Shown one piece after another: positions 54,677 through 64,000 of a stretch of DNA of 64,000 bases. The position numbers and the translations under genes were made by a program. The notes below the pieces were generated by a model. That model was given only the letters and a program-made list of their open reading frames with translations, was not told the origin of the DNA and did not search any database. How positions within the stretch are numbered: the stretch's first letter is position 1; each line of letters opens with the position of its first letter. The stretch comes from Aureibaculum sp. 2308TA14-22 (GTDB lineage Bacteria; Bacteroidota; Bacteroidia; Flavobacteriales; Flavobacteriaceae): positions 1,576,501 through 1,640,500 of the forward strand of contig NZ_JBEWXT010000001.1 in NCBI RefSeq assembly GCF_040538665.1. The letters are read 5' to 3'.

Positions 54677-55549
54677 CTATCCTAAAACTTCAGCAACTTT
54701 TAAACCAATTTCAGCGGGAGAATCCACAACATGAATACCATTTTCAGCCAAGATTTTCATTTTTGCTTGTGCAGTATCGTCGGCTCCACCTACAATTGCT
54801 CCTGCATGCCCCATCGTTCTTCCTTTAGGTGCTGTTTGCCCTGCTATAAATCCTACAACCGGCTTTCTATTACCATCAGCTTTTATCCATTTAGCGGCAT
54901 CTGCTTCTAATTGACCTCCAATTTCACCAATCATGACGATACATTCAGTTTCATCATCATTCATCAATAATTCAACTGCTTCTTTTGTTGTTGTGCCAAT
55001 TATTGGATCACCACCTATACCAATTGCGGTAGTGATACCCAGGCCCTGTTTTACTACTTGATCCGCAGCTTCGTAAGTTAGCGTACCAGATTTGGATATA
55101 ATACCTACTTTTCCTTTTTTAAATACAAAACCAGGCATAATACCAACTTTTGCCTCACCCGGCGTAATAACACCCGGACAGTTAGGTCCAATCAATCTGC
55201 AATCCCTATCATCAATATAGGCCTTAACCTTAACCATATCAGCAACGGGAATTCCTTCTGTTATACAGATAATCACTTTTATTCCTGCATCAGCAGCTTC
55301 CATTATAGCATCGGCAGCAAATGCTGGTGGTACAAAAATAATACTGGTATCTGCATTGGCTTTTTCAACAGCTTCTGCAACGGTATTATATACAGGTTTG
55401 TCTAAATGATTTTGTCCACCTTTGCCGGGCGTAACACCACCAACCACATTGGTACCATATTCAATCATTTGTGTAGCATGGAAAGTACCTTCGCTACCTG
55501 TAAAACCTTGGACAATTATTTTTGAATTTTTATTTACTAAAACACTCAT
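54677..55549 (-). CDS. sucD: succinyl-CoA synthetase subunit alpha
   Basis: The 290-residue TCA-cycle enzyme subunit, with SucC, converts succinyl-CoA to succinate with nucleotide triphosphate formation. The N-terminal CoA-binding fold has [57 protein letters not shown] is the active-site signature; the phospho-His lies in [13 protein letters not shown]. sucC is elsewhere, a common arrangement in Bacteroidota. Confidence 0.96.
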   Translation of the reverse strand: MSVLVNKNSKIIVQGFTGSEGTFHATQMIEYGTNVVGGVTPGKGGQNHLDKPVYNTVAEAVEKANADTSIIFVPPAFAADAIMEAADAGIKVIICITEGIPVADMVKVKAYIDDRDCRLIGPNCPGVITPGEAKVGIMPGFVFKKGKVGIISKSGTLTYEAADQVVKQGLGITTAIGIGGDPIIGTTTKEAVELLMNDDETECIVMIGEIGGQLEADAAKWIKADGNRKPVVGFIAGQTAPKGRTMGHAGAIVGGADDTAQAKMKILAENGIHVVDSPAEIGLKVAEVLG

Positions 55550-55599
55550 ATCTGTTATTAGTTATTTATTAATAGGTTAATTTTTTATAATCTAATACG

Positions 55600-55607
55600 C
55601 AAAAGTA
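55600..55607 (-). promoter_or_regulatory. -7 promoter box of sucD
   Basis: TACTTTTG on the minus strand, followed by CG, lies about 50 bp before the sucD start. It separates sucD from the lipid A block upstream. Confidence 0.45.
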
Positions 55608-55640
55608 ATTCTTACTGCTAACTTTAAAAAATTATTAAGA

Positions 55641-56576
55641 TTAAATATTGTTTACTTTATTGATTATCTCTGGGAGCACCTTTATTCCCGCCAGTTCTCG
55701 ATATTTTTTTCTAGCTTCGTCACACGGCGACCCAAAATAAGATTTGCCGCCTTCCAAATCACCAGCTACGCCAGATTGAGCATAAACTACCGCTTTTCTA
55801 CCAATAGTTACCCCGCTGATTACACCAACCTGACCCCATAAAGTTACTTCATCTTCCAAAACGGTGCAGCCCGCAATACCAACATGTGATGCTATTAAAC
55901 ATTTTTTACCAATTATCGTATCATGTGCTATTTGCACTTGATTGTCAATTTTTGTTCCTTCTTTTATGTGTGTGTTGCCTGTTACTCCTCTATCAATGGT
56001 GCAAGAAGCTCCAATATCCACATTATCTTCAATAACTATGCTTCCGCAGGATACTAATTTATCAAAACCTCTCTCTCTATTTTTATAATAAAAAGCATCT
56101 GAACCTAAAACTGTACCCGCATGGATTGTTACATTGTCTCCAATTGTGCAACCATCATAAATAGTAACGTTTGGGTGAATAAGGCAATTCTTACCAATTT
56201 TTACATTATTGCCTAAAAACACATTGGGTTGGATTATTGTTCCCTCGCCAACTTCAGCAGTTTCAGAAATAACCCTATCCGCTTTTTTAAAAGGATTAAA
56301 ATGTGTTGCTAGTTTACTAAAATCCCTGAACGGATCATCAGAAATCAATAGGGTTTTTCCTTCAGGGCAAGCTACTTTTTTATTGATTAAAACGACAGAT
56401 GCCTCAGAATTTAATGCTTTGTCGTAATACTTTGGATGATCTACAAACACAATATCCCCTTCTCCAACCACATGGATTTCATTCATTCCAAATACAGGAA
56501 AATCTTCATCGCCAACGAACTCACTGTTAATGAGTTGAGCAATTTCTTTTAATGTGTAAGTTTTAGGAAATTTCAT
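55641..56576 (-). CDS. second LpxD-like UDP-3-O-acylglucosamine N-acyltransferase
   Basis: The 311-residue protein has an N-terminal LpxD-type uridine-binding domain (YTLKEIAQLINSEFVGDEDFPVFGMNEI) and a left-handed beta-helix of hexapeptide repeats (IGKNCLIHPNVTIYDGCTIGD). The catalytic His is kept in IDNQVQIAHDTIIG. It is shorter than the lpxD at 59332 (347 aa) and diverged, with an Asn/Asp difference after the His. It lies 5 bp after efp on the same transcript. It may N-acylate a different sugar nucleotide or act in O-antigen or capsule synthesis. Confidence 0.8.
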   Translation of the reverse strand: MKFPKTYTLKEIAQLINSEFVGDEDFPVFGMNEIHVVGEGDIVFVDHPKYYDKALNSEASVVLINKKVACPEGKTLLISDDPFRDFSKLATHFNPFKKADRVISETAEVGEGTIIQPNVFLGNNVKIGKNCLIHPNVTIYDGCTIGDNVTIHAGTVLGSDAFYYKNRERGFDKLVSCGSIVIEDNVDIGASCTIDRGVTGNTHIKEGTKIDNQVQIAHDTIIGKKCLIASHVGIAGCTVLEDEVTLWGQVGVISGVTIGRKAVVYAQSGVAGDLEGGKSYFGSPCDEARKKYRELAGIKVLPEIINKVNNI

Positions 56577-56581
56577 GTAAT

Positions 56582-57151
56582 TTAATCGGTTACTCTTTCC
56601 TGATATGTCCCTTTATCAGTTTCAATCTTTATTTTATCTCCTTCATTAATAAACAATGGGACATTAACACTTGCTCCAGTCTCTACCGTTGCAGGTTTTG
56701 TAGCATTGGTTGCGGTATTTCCTTTAACGCCAGGTTCTGTTTGAGTTACCTCCAGCACTACACTTGCTGGCATTTCAACCGAAAGAGGCAATTCATCTGC
56801 TGCTCTGACCACAATAGTTACGGTCTCTCCTTCTTTCATTAAATCTGGACTGTCTAAAATATCTTTTTGAAGAGCAATTTGAGAATAATCGTCATTATTC
56901 ATAAAATGGTAGGTTGAATCTCCTTCCTTATATAAATATTGATATTTACGGGTCTCAACTCGAACTTCTTCAATTTTATGTCCTGCAGAAAAAGTATTAT
57001 CCAACACTTTACCGCTAGTTAAACTTTTTAATTTTGTACGTACAAAAGCAGGGCCTTTACCAGGTTTTACATGTTGAAATTCTACAATTTTATAAGTATC
57101 GTTATTATAAACGATACACAATCCTTTTTTTATATCTGATGTAGTTGCCAT
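56582..57151 (-). CDS. efp: elongation factor P
   Basis: The 189-residue protein rescues ribosomes stalled at proline stretches. The N-terminal KOW-like domain has the modification loop KPGKGPAFVRTKLKS with Lys32 at the site that is lysylated in E. coli EF-P; OB domains follow (LPLSVEMPASVVLEV, INEGDKIKIETDKGTYQERV). Its presence inside the lipid A operon, 8 bp after lpxA, is a conserved flavobacterial arrangement. Confidence 0.95.
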   Translation of the reverse strand: MATTSDIKKGLCIVYNNDTYKIVEFQHVKPGKGPAFVRTKLKSLTSGKVLDNTFSAGHKIEEVRVETRKYQYLYKEGDSTYHFMNNDDYSQIALQKDILDSPDLMKEGETVTIVVRAADELPLSVEMPASVVLEVTQTEPGVKGNTATNATKPATVETGASVNVPLFINEGDKIKIETDKGTYQERVTD

Positions 57152-57159
57152 AAAATCTG

Positions 57160-57945
57160 TTAATTATTACTGAAGTATCCTTTCATTATTCCTCTTTGGG
57201 AATCTCTTATAAACTGGAGAATTTCATCTCTTTCGGGTGTTGCTTCCATTTCTGCCTCAAGAATCTGAGCAGCTTGCGAATTATTGTAATTTTTTTGATA
57301 TAAAATTCTATATATATTCTGAATTTCTCTGATTTTTTCTGAACTAAAACCTCTTCTACGCAAACCTACCGAATTAATACCCACATAAGAAAGTGGCTCT
57401 CTTGCCGCTTTTACAAAAGGTGGAACATCTTTACGAACCAAAGAACCTCCCGTTACAAAAGCATGCTGACCAACAGAAACAAACTGGTGAACCGCAACCA
57501 ATCCTGCTAATATAACATTGTCACCAACGGTTACATGGCCTGCTAACGTAGAATTATTTGAAAATATACAATTGTCACCAATAAAACAATCATGGGCAAC
57601 ATGACAATATGCCATAATCAGGCAGTTATTCCCAATTACGGTTTTCATCCTATCCGAAGTACCTTTATTAATCGTAGCACATTCTCTTATAGTGGTATTA
57701 TCTCCAATAACTACAGTGGTATCTTCCCCTTGATACTTTAAATCTTGTGGAATGGCAGAAATTACAGCTCCAGGAAAAATATTACAATTTTTCCCTATTC
57801 TGGCACCTTCCATTATGGTTACATTTGAACCAATCCAAGTTCCAGAACCAATAGTTACATTATTATGAATTGTTGTAAAAGGTTCTACAACTACGTTCTT
57901 GGCAATTTTAGCTCCTGGATGTATATATGCAAGTGGTTGGTTCAT
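57160..57945 (-). CDS. lpxA: UDP-N-acetylglucosamine acyltransferase LpxA
   Basis: The 261-residue protein performs the first step of lipid A synthesis, O-acylating UDP-GlcNAc. The left-handed beta-helix repeats begin LAYIHPGAKIAKNVVVEPF; the catalytic His is in YCHVAHDCFIGDNC, and the C-terminal helical part begins GLRRRGFSSEKIREI. It lies 2 bp after lpxC-fabZ. Confidence 0.95.
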   Translation of the reverse strand: MNQPLAYIHPGAKIAKNVVVEPFTTIHNNVTIGSGTWIGSNVTIMEGARIGKNCNIFPGAVISAIPQDLKYQGEDTTVVIGDNTTIRECATINKGTSDRMKTVIGNNCLIMAYCHVAHDCFIGDNCIFSNNSTLAGHVTVGDNVILAGLVAVHQFVSVGQHAFVTGGSLVRKDVPPFVKAAREPLSYVGINSVGLRRRGFSSEKIREIQNIYRILYQKNYNNSQAAQILEAEMEATPERDEILQFIRDSQRGIMKGYFSNN

Positions 57946-57947
57946 AA

Positions 57948-59342
57948 TTATTCTGTTCTTTTTACTATTTGTGCCATTAGCTGTGCCTCAACAACTAACT
58001 TATTATTTGCATATCCATAGGCTTGCATATGGCAAATACCTCTTCTAATAGGTTCGATCAATTCTGCTTTAAAAATAAGTGCATCTCCAGGTAATACTTT
58101 TCTTTTAAATTTAACATTATCCATTTTCATGAAATAGGTCAAATAATTTTCAGGGTCAGGTACTGTACTCAATACTAATATGCCCCCAGTTTGAGCCATA
58201 GCTTCAACTTGTAATACTCCGGGCATTACCGGTGCACCAGGAAAATGTCCTACAAAAAACTCTTCGTTCATGGTCACGTTCTTTACACCAACTACCGTCT
58301 TATCAGTCAATTCTAAAATCTTATCAATCAACAAGAATGGAGGCCTGTGCGGTAGAATATTCATTATCTGGTGAATATCCATCAAAGGTGGCTGGTTCAG
58401 ATCAAATTGAGGAACATTATTTCGCTTTTCAATTTTTATCATTTTTGCCAATTTCTTAGCAAATTGAGTATTTACACCATGTCCAGGTTTATTTGCAATA
58501 ACTTTCCCCTTAATTTTAACTCCTACCAAAGCCAAATCTCCAATAACATCCAAAAGCTTATGTCTGGCAGCTTCATTAGGATAATGCAATGTTAAATTAT
58601 CTAGTATTCCATTAGGTTTAACGGCAATTTTTTCTTTATTGAATGCCTTTCTTAATTTTTCCATGGTAGCAGGAGAAATTTCATTATCAACATACACAAT
58701 GGCATTGTTTAAATCTCCTCCTTTAATTAAATTGTTATCCAATAACATTTCAATTTCATGTAAAAAACTAAAGGTTCTAGCTGAGGCAATCTCTTCTTTA
58801 AAATCGGATATTTGTTTTAAAGTTGCATTCTGCGTGCCTAAAACTTTAGTGCCAAAATCGACCATGGTTGTAACTTCATAATGGTCAGATGGCATCAGAA
58901 TTATTTCGCTTCCAGTATTTTCATCTTTGTAAGAAACTATGTCTTTAACTACATACTCTTCAACTTCAGCTTCTTGTTCTTGCAAGCCAGCTTCTTCTAA
59001 GGCCTCAATAAAAAATCGAGAAGAACCATCCATTATTGGAGGTTCAGGAGCATCTAATTCAATTAAAATATTATCTATTCCTAACCCAACAACAGCAGCC
59101 AGCACATGTTCACTGGTTTGAATTTTCACTCCATTTTTTTCTATATTGGTGCCACGTTGCGTATCAACTACGTAATCAGCTTTAGCCTCAATAACCGGAT
59201 TTCCTTCTAAATCTACTCTTGTAAAGGCAAATCCATAATTTTCAGGTGCCGGCTTAAAAGTTAAATTAACTTGATTACCAGTGTGAAGGCCTACGCCAGA
59301 GAGCGAAATCTCTTTTTTAATTGTTTTTTGTTTAGTGCTCAT
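57948..59342 (-). CDS. lpxC-fabZ: bifunctional LpxC-FabZ: UDP-3-O-acyl-GlcNAc deacetylase and 3-hydroxyacyl-ACP dehydratase
   Basis: The 464-residue fusion is typical of Bacteroidota. The N-terminal LpxC part (about 1-305) has zinc ligands in [11 protein letters not shown] and [15 protein letters not shown]. The C-terminal FabZ part (about 320-464) has [17 protein letters not shown] and [19 protein letters not shown] with the His/Glu pair. The frame extends 6 codons further, but ATG 59342 ([10 protein letters not shown]) is preferred, giving an 11-bp overlap with lpxD. It commits lipid A and supplies unsaturated acyl-ACP. Confidence 0.95.
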   Translation of the reverse strand: MSTKQKTIKKEISLSGVGLHTGNQVNLTFKPAPENYGFAFTRVDLEGNPVIEAKADYVVDTQRGTNIEKNGVKIQTSEHVLAAVVGLGIDNILIELDAPEPPIMDGSSRFFIEALEEAGLQEQEAEVEEYVVKDIVSYKDENTGSEIILMPSDHYEVTTMVDFGTKVLGTQNATLKQISDFKEEIASARTFSFLHEIEMLLDNNLIKGGDLNNAIVYVDNEISPATMEKLRKAFNKEKIAVKPNGILDNLTLHYPNEAARHKLLDVIGDLALVGVKIKGKVIANKPGHGVNTQFAKKLAKMIKIEKRNNVPQFDLNQPPLMDIHQIMNILPHRPPFLLIDKILELTDKTVVGVKNVTMNEEFFVGHFPGAPVMPGVLQVEAMAQTGGILVLSTVPDPENYLTYFMKMDNVKFKRKVLPGDALIFKAELIEPIRRGICHMQAYGYANNKLVVEAQLMAQIVKRTE

Positions 59343-60375
59343 TAACTTCGTTTTGTGCATTTAACATTTTTTCTAAAACATCAATTTTATCTACTAATTT
59401 TGATAGATTTTTAAAATGTACGTATGATTTATTATAATCTGCATAAGGTAATGCGGGACTTCCCTGAACTACTTCATTGTCTTTTAAATTTCTGCCAATA
59501 CCAGATTGGGCCTGAATACTGACGTTATCACCTATTTTAAGGTGACCAACGATACCGACTTGTCCGCCAATTTTGCAGTTTTTACCAATTTTGGTAGAAC
59601 CTGCTATTCCTGTTTGTGCTGCAATTATCGTGTTCTCACCAATTTCAACATTATGGGCGATTTGAATTTGATTGTCAATTTTAACTCCTTTTCTAATAAT
59701 TGTCGAGCCCAAAGTTGCTCTATCTATAGTACTCCCAGAGCCTATGTCCACATTATCTTCCAAAATTACATTTCCTGTTTGTGGTATTTTACTAAAAACC
59801 CCATTTTTGTCAGGTGCAAAACCAAATCCATCACAACCCACGATAGCTCCGGGGTGAATTACACAGTTTTTACCAACAACGGATTCTGAATTAACCTTTG
59901 AACCCGCAAAAAGCATACTCCCCTCACCTATAGTAACATTGTCACCAATATATACATTCGGAAAAATCTTTACATTGTTATCTAATACTACATTAGTACC
60001 TATATAAGCAAATGCACCTACGTAAACGTCTTTACCGAGCTTAGCAGAATCATGAATAAAACTGGGAGTTTCTATTCCTGTTTTATTTAATTTTACTTGA
60101 TTGTAAAATTCTAATAATTTAGAAAAAGCTTTGTATGAATCCTCAACTTTAATTAAAGTTGCACTTATATTTTTATCAGGAACAAAATTTTTATTTACAA
60201 TAGCTACAGAAGCATTAGTTGAATATAAAAACGAAGTGTATTTAGGGTTAGCTAAAAAAGTTAACGACCCTTTTTCTCCCTCCTCTATTTTTGAAAGCTT
60301 GTAAACTTCAACTAAAGGATTACCCTCTATCTCCCCTTGAAGTATTTCTGAGATTTGCTGTGCTGTAAATTTCAT
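59332..60375 (-). CDS. lpxD: UDP-3-O-acylglucosamine N-acyltransferase LpxD
   Basis: The 347-residue protein is the third step of lipid A synthesis. It has the N-terminal domain ([31 protein letters not shown]), a long hexapeptide beta-helix, catalytic His in [17 protein letters not shown], and a C-terminal helix ([20 protein letters not shown]). Its stop codon lies inside the lpxC-fabZ start region (11-bp overlap), so translation is coupled. Confidence 0.95.
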   Translation of the reverse strand: MKFTAQQISEILQGEIEGNPLVEVYKLSKIEEGEKGSLTFLANPKYTSFLYSTNASVAIVNKNFVPDKNISATLIKVEDSYKAFSKLLEFYNQVKLNKTGIETPSFIHDSAKLGKDVYVGAFAYIGTNVVLDNNVKIFPNVYIGDNVTIGEGSMLFAGSKVNSESVVGKNCVIHPGAIVGCDGFGFAPDKNGVFSKIPQTGNVILEDNVDIGSGSTIDRATLGSTIIRKGVKIDNQIQIAHNVEIGENTIIAAQTGIAGSTKIGKNCKIGGQVGIVGHLKIGDNVSIQAQSGIGRNLKDNEVVQGSPALPYADYNKSYVHFKNLSKLVDKIDVLEKMLNAQNEVNEH

Positions 60376-60444
60376 TGTTGCAAAAATATAAAAAAAGATT
60401 CACGATTTATGAAATATAATTTACGATTTTTCCTTAACGCAAAA

Positions 60445-61656
60445 CTATAATTTAGGGTAGTACGCAAAATGTTTGATTACCGGTTCGGTTAAAGCCAATA
60501 AGTTCATATGATCCGACGCCTTGGTTAAATCTTTTATTTGTCCATTTTTATACAAAATACTTATGGAATTATGATGCAAATCATACGCCTGATTTTTTAT
60601 AATTCCTATATCAATAAAATAATTGAGATTATCATTGGTTGGATTACTATTCAATACCGCTTTATCTTTAATTGTTTTAAGTTGTTCTTCAGTAAATTCT
60701 TCGTCTTGAATAATAATCTTTGGTAATTTTCTATCTAAAATAGAAGTACATAAAGATGACAAAATGGCGTCACTATTATCTTTCCATTGTTTTAATGCCA
60801 TTATAATATCATAGTCATCAATGTTTGAAAAAGTACTAAGCTGATTTTTGTCGAACTTAAAGCCTTCTTCAGCTGCTAAAAAATACTTTAATGATTTACT
60901 ACATTCTATATCTTTACCATTTCGCATTAAGTACTTGGCTCTTTTTAAAATTTTAACCAGTATATAATCAGCAACTAAACTTGTTTTGTGCAAATAAACC
61001 ATCCAATACATTAAGCGTCTAGCAACAATGAACTTTTCTACCGAGTAAATACCCTTTTCTTCAACAACTAAATTATCATCCACAACAGTAAGCATGGAAA
61101 TTATGCGTTCCGAGTTAATATTACCTTCAGTTACCCCAGTATAGAAACTATCACGTTTTAGGTAGTCCAGCCTGTCTATATCTAACTGACTGGATATTAA
61201 TTGATTTAAAAATTTTCTATGATAATTTCCTTTAAATATTTTTATAGCCAAACTTAGTTTCCCACTGAACGCTATGTTGAGTTCTTCCATAAAAATTATG
61301 GAAATCTCTTCATGCTTAATATTGGTAACCAAACTATGTTCCAGTGTATGTGAAAACGGTCCATGACCAATATCATGCAATAAGATAGCTATTAAAAGAG
61401 CTTCTTCTTCCTCTTTTGAAATCTCGATTGACTTATTTTTTAACACAGCAATAGTTTTTTGCATTAAATGCATGGCTCCCATTGCATGTTCAAAACGGGT
61501 ATGATGTGCCCCTGGATAGACAAAAGAAGACAAACCCATTTGAGATATCCTTCTTAACCGCTGGAAATAAGGGTGTTCAATAATATCAAAAATTAATTCG
61601 CTCGGAATGTTTATAAATCCGTAAATTGGGTCGTTAAAAATTTTAAATTTGTTCAA
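60445..61656 (-). CDS. HD domain phosphohydrolase (SAMHD1/dGTPase-like)
   Basis: The 403-residue protein begins at TTG (MNKFKIFNDPIYGFI). The HD motif set is HHTRFEHAMGA (about 50-60), LLHDIGHGPFSH (about 100) and QLDIDRLDYLKRDSFYTG (about 157), as in SAMHD1-like dNTPases and HD-superfamily nucleotidases. A TTG further up at 61683 lies inside the -7 box and is rejected. The gene heads the lipid A block and is divergent from porX. It may control nucleotide pools; the substrate is not proven. Confidence 0.85.
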   Translation of the reverse strand: MNKFKIFNDPIYGFINIPSELIFDIIEHPYFQRLRRISQMGLSSFVYPGAHHTRFEHAMGAMHLMQKTIAVLKNKSIEISKEEEEALLIAILLHDIGHGPFSHTLEHSLVTNIKHEEISIIFMEELNIAFSGKLSLAIKIFKGNYHRKFLNQLISSQLDIDRLDYLKRDSFYTGVTEGNINSERIISMLTVVDDNLVVEEKGIYSVEKFIVARRLMYWMVYLHKTSLVADYILVKILKRAKYLMRNGKDIECSKSLKYFLAAEEGFKFDKNQLSTFSNIDDYDIIMALKQWKDNSDAILSSLCTSILDRKLPKIIIQDEEFTEEQLKTIKDKAVLNSNPTNDNLNYFIDIGIIKNQAYDLHHNSISILYKNGQIKDLTKASDHMNLLALTEPVIKHFAYYPKL

Positions 61657-61680
61657 TAGAATATTTTTAAAATCACAACA

Positions 61681-61688
61681 CAAAAATA
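61681..61688 (-). promoter_or_regulatory. -7 promoter box of the HD phosphohydrolase / lipid A operon
   Basis: TATTTTTG on the minus strand is 25 bp before the TTG start at 61656 and helps decide that start. Confidence 0.45.
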
Positions 61689-61720
61689 GACGTTTAATTT
61701 TTAATTATTACATAAAAGGA

Positions 61721-63265
61721 ATGAATGCAATTAAAATACTTTGGGTGGACGATGAAATTGAATTATTAAAACCCCACTTGTTATTTTTGGAAAAGAAAAA
61801 TTATGATGTCAGCACCTGTAACAATGGTGCCGAAGCCATTGAGTATGTTGATGATGGTAATTTTGATGTTGTTTTTTTAGATGAGAATATGCCAGGATTG
61901 TCAGGTATAGAGACACTATCAAAAATCAAAGCTAAATTACCCAACCTTCCTATTGTAATGATTACAAAAAGTGAAGAGGAGTATATAATGGAAGAAGCTA
62001 TTGGTTCAAAAATTGCCGATTATTTGATAAAGCCTGTAAATCCGAATCAGATTTTATTGAGCTTAAAGAAAAATTTGGATCACTCGAGATTGGTTTCTGA
62101 AAAAACCACTTCCACTTATCAGCAAGAATTTAGAAAAATATCTCTAGATCTTGCCATGGTAAATACTTTTGAAGAGTGGATAGAACTTTATAAAAAATTA
62201 GTGCACTGGGAAATTGAATTAGAATCAATTGACGACCCAGGTATGATGGAAATCTTAGAAAGTCAAAAGGAAGAAGCCAATTCTCAATTTTTCAAATTTA
62301 TTCAGAAAAATTATCAAGGATGGTTTGACGGTGAAGAGAAACCTCTGCTTTCGCAAGATTTGTTTAAACAAATTATTGCTCCTCAAATTAAAAAAGAAAA
62401 AACATTGCTTATAGTAATTGATAATTTACGTTTAGATCAATTACGCGTATTAGAGCCTATTATCAATAACTATTATAAAAAAGAGGAAGAAATTTCCTTT
62501 TTTAGCATCTTACCTACAGCAACCCAATATGCTAGAAATGCCATTTTTTCGGGGTTAACGCCTTTAGAAATGTCTAAACAACATCCTGACTATTGGAAAA
62601 ATGATACCGACGAAGGTGGTAAAAACTTGTATGAAAATGATTTTTTAGAGGCACAGTTAAAGCTTTTGAATTTAGATATAAAACATGAGTACTTTAAGAT
62701 AACAAGTTTACCTAAAGGACGTGATTTAGCAGCAAACTTTAAATCTGTTAAGGACAATGATTTAACCGTAATTGTTTATAATTTTGTAGATATGCTTTCG
62801 CACTCACGTACTGAAATGGAAATGATAAAAGAATTAGCCAGTGATGATAAAGCCTATCGTTCATTGACCTTAAGTTGGTTTAAAAACTCACCGTTGTTAG
62901 AAATGATTCAAAAAGCCCAAGAATACGGACTCAAATTAATAATTACAACGGACCATGGTACCATCAATACCAAAAAACCATCAAAAATTATAGGTGAAAA
63001 AAGCATTAGTGCCAATTTGCGTTATAAAACGGGCAGAAGTTTAACATACGAGGATAAAGAAGTTTATGCAGTTAAAAACCCAGAGGACATCCAGTTGCCA
63101 TCCATTCACATGAGCAGTTCTTTTGTTTTTGCTAAGGAAGATTACTTTTTTGCATATCCAAATAACTATAACCACTACGTAAAATATTATAAAAATACGT
63201 ATCAACACGGTGGCATTTCCTTAGAAGAAATGATCATACCATGTATTATAATGGAACCTAAATAA
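61721..63265 (+). CDS. porX: type IX secretion response regulator PorX (receiver + PglZ domain)
   Basis: The 514-residue two-part protein has a CheY-like receiver (residues 1-120) with acidic pair Asp10/Asp11, phosphoacceptor Asp54 in VVFLDENMPG, Thr82 and Lys104. A helical linker leads to a PglZ/alkaline-phosphatase-superfamily domain (about 200-514) with LLIVIDNLRLDQL, ATQYARNAIFSGLTP and IITTDHGTI metal ligands. PorX controls type IX secretion genes, with PorY and SigP in Porphyromonas. A longer frame upstream is rejected; ATG 61721 follows an AAGGA site. Confidence 0.93.
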   Translation: MNAIKILWVDDEIELLKPHLLFLEKKNYDVSTCNNGAEAIEYVDDGNFDVVFLDENMPGLSGIETLSKIKAKLPNLPIVMITKSEEEYIMEEAIGSKIADYLIKPVNPNQILLSLKKNLDHSRLVSEKTTSTYQQEFRKISLDLAMVNTFEEWIELYKKLVHWEIELESIDDPGMMEILESQKEEANSQFFKFIQKNYQGWFDGEEKPLLSQDLFKQIIAPQIKKEKTLLIVIDNLRLDQLRVLEPIINNYYKKEEEISFFSILPTATQYARNAIFSGLTPLEMSKQHPDYWKNDTDEGGKNLYENDFLEAQLKLLNLDIKHEYFKITSLPKGRDLAANFKSVKDNDLTVIVYNFVDMLSHSRTEMEMIKELASDDKAYRSLTLSWFKNSPLLEMIQKAQEYGLKLIITTDHGTINTKKPSKIIGEKSISANLRYKTGRSLTYEDKEVYAVKNPEDIQLPSIHMSSSFVFAKEDYFFAYPNNYNHYVKYYKNTYQHGGISLEEMIIPCIIMEPK

Positions 63266-63267
63266 AA

Positions 63268-63300
63268 AGCCTCCACTAGCCCCTCCTTTGGAGGGGAACT
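63268..63300. repeat. short palindromic repeat after porX
   Basis: CCCCTCC (63280-63286) pairs perfectly with GGAGGGG (63290-63296) around TTT, preceded by GCCTCCACTAG. This CCCCTCC-type hairpin is a common dispersed repeat in Bacteroidota. It lies directly behind the porX stop and may also halt transcription, although no T-run follows. Confidence 0.65.
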
Positions 63301-63494
63301 TTCTGTTCGTAAAATTGACGAAATTATTTAATTAGTTTAGTCAAATAATATATTCCTTTTGACTTATTACTCAGCACTCAACGCTCCGAACAGGAAAACT
63401 ATTAACAAATTCTTCTTTTTTGTTATCAAATTTTGAAGATTTCTTAACGGTTTTTTAGTATAAAATGCTCAAATTTGTGCTTTAATTTTTAAAT

Positions 63495-64000
63495 ATGAAG
63501 AAGCATAATTTTAGTGCAGGACCTTGTATTTTGCCACAAGAAGTGTTAAAAAAGGCATCAGAAGCTGTATTAAATTTTAATAATGATAATTTATCATTAA
63601 TTGAAATATCACACAGAAGTCCAGCTTTTGTTGCGGTTATGGAAAAAGCCAGAAGCCTGGTTTTGGAGTTGTTAGATCTTGAAAATAAAGGGTATTCCGT
63701 ATTGTTTTTACAAGGTGGTGCCAGTTTGGAATTTTTAATGACACCATACAATCTAATGAAAAACGAAGGTGGAAAAGCAGCGTATTTAGATACAGGAGCA
63801 TGGAGTGCTAAGGCAATTAAAGAAGCTAAACTGTCTGGAAGTGTTGATGTAGTAGCCACTTCTAAGGACAAAAACTACAATTATATCCCGAAAGATTATA
63901 GCATCCCTAATGATGCGGACTACTTTCATTGTACAAGCAACAATACTATTTATGGCACACAGTTAAAATCTTTCCCCAAAACCGATAGCTTATTGGTTTG
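63495..64000 (+). CDS. serC: phosphoserine aminotransferase, N-terminal part
   Basis: The frame runs off the right edge after 168 codons. It begins [18 protein letters not shown] and continues with [12 protein letters not shown] and [20 protein letters not shown], the signature of SerC; the PLP lysine would lie beyond the edge. SerC makes phosphoserine from phosphohydroxypyruvate and glutamate in serine synthesis and also serves pyridoxal phosphate synthesis. The ATG at 63495 gives the normal family N-terminus. Confidence 0.93.
   Translation, partial: MKKHNFSAGPCILPQEVLKKASEAVLNFNNDNLSLIEISHRSPAFVAVMEKARSLVLELLDLENKGYSVLFLQGGASLEFLMTPYNLMKNEGGKAAYLDTGAWSAKAIKEAKLSGSVDVVATSKDKNYNYIPKDYSIPNDADYFHCTSNNTIYGTQLKSFPKTDSLLV

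Noticed and set aside
61649-61720. N-terminal extension of porX and the TTG at 61683 as start of the HD gene
   Set aside because: Both would place coding sequence across the divergent promoter, and the family N-termini begin at MNAIKILWVDDE and (M)NKFKIFNDPIYG.

Overview
The window is AT-rich chromosomal DNA from a member of the Bacteroidota, most likely family Flavobacteriaceae. The grounds are the gliding genes gldF and gldG, a PorX-type regulator of type IX secretion, a fused lpxC-fabZ gene, DUF2911 and DUF6090 proteins, several TAnnTTTG promoter boxes, and leaders that mostly lack strong Shine-Dalgarno sites. Most of the window is ordinary core genome. Two stretches are unusual: an amide-ligase type cluster (5.3-11.7 kb) and an accessory stretch that looks like a gene-cassette array (12.3-15.7 kb).

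Layout. 1-5.3 kb: start of a phoH gene on the minus strand, then SAM hydrolase, a small monooxygenase-like protein, gldF, gldG and two secreted DUF2911 paralogues. 5.3-11.7 kb: two esterases, an ATP-grasp protein with a long Lys/Ala-rich tail, a GCS2 carboxylate-amine ligase, a class I glutamine amidotransferase and a second ATP-grasp-like protein, closed by a strong terminator. 11.8-12.3 kb: a MITE-like palindrome and a short ssb. 12.4-15.7 kb: small unrelated genes separated by related 120-150 bp imperfect inverted repeats. 15.7-19.7 kb: a membrane HExxH protein, then pta-ackA. 19.8-29.4 kb: cardiolipin synthase, a 7TM-HD phosphodiesterase, thiolase, an NlpC/P60-like protein with Ser in the catalytic Cys position, a TPR protein and gyrA. 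29.6-41.3 kb: clpC, two small proteins, hutH, a TlpA-like lipoprotein, an alanine:cation symporter, a membrane protein with a probable non-AUG start, an AI-2E transporter and a methyltransferase.

41.3-46.5 kb: an NAD-linked formate dehydrogenase operon (NuoEF-like subunit, FdhA, FdhD); the NuoEF-like gene carries an in-frame REP-like palindrome. 46.5-54.6 kb: accA, a phosphoribosyltransferase, aroK, tRNA-Lys and tRNA-Leu, a CarboxypepD_reg-like protein, a prohibitin-like protein, a CDF metal exporter, a VWA-like membrane protein and fabG. 54.7-61.7 kb: sucD and a lipid A block (lpxD2, efp, lpxA, lpxC-fabZ, lpxD, HD phosphohydrolase). 61.7 kb to the end: porX and the start of serC.

The best candidate for an undescribed system is the two-esterase/ATP-grasp/GCS2/amidotransferase/ATP-grasp cluster, which has the parts for ATP-driven amide-bond synthesis on an unknown substrate. 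The best structural novelty is the repeat-bounded cassette array, which has no recombinase in the window.
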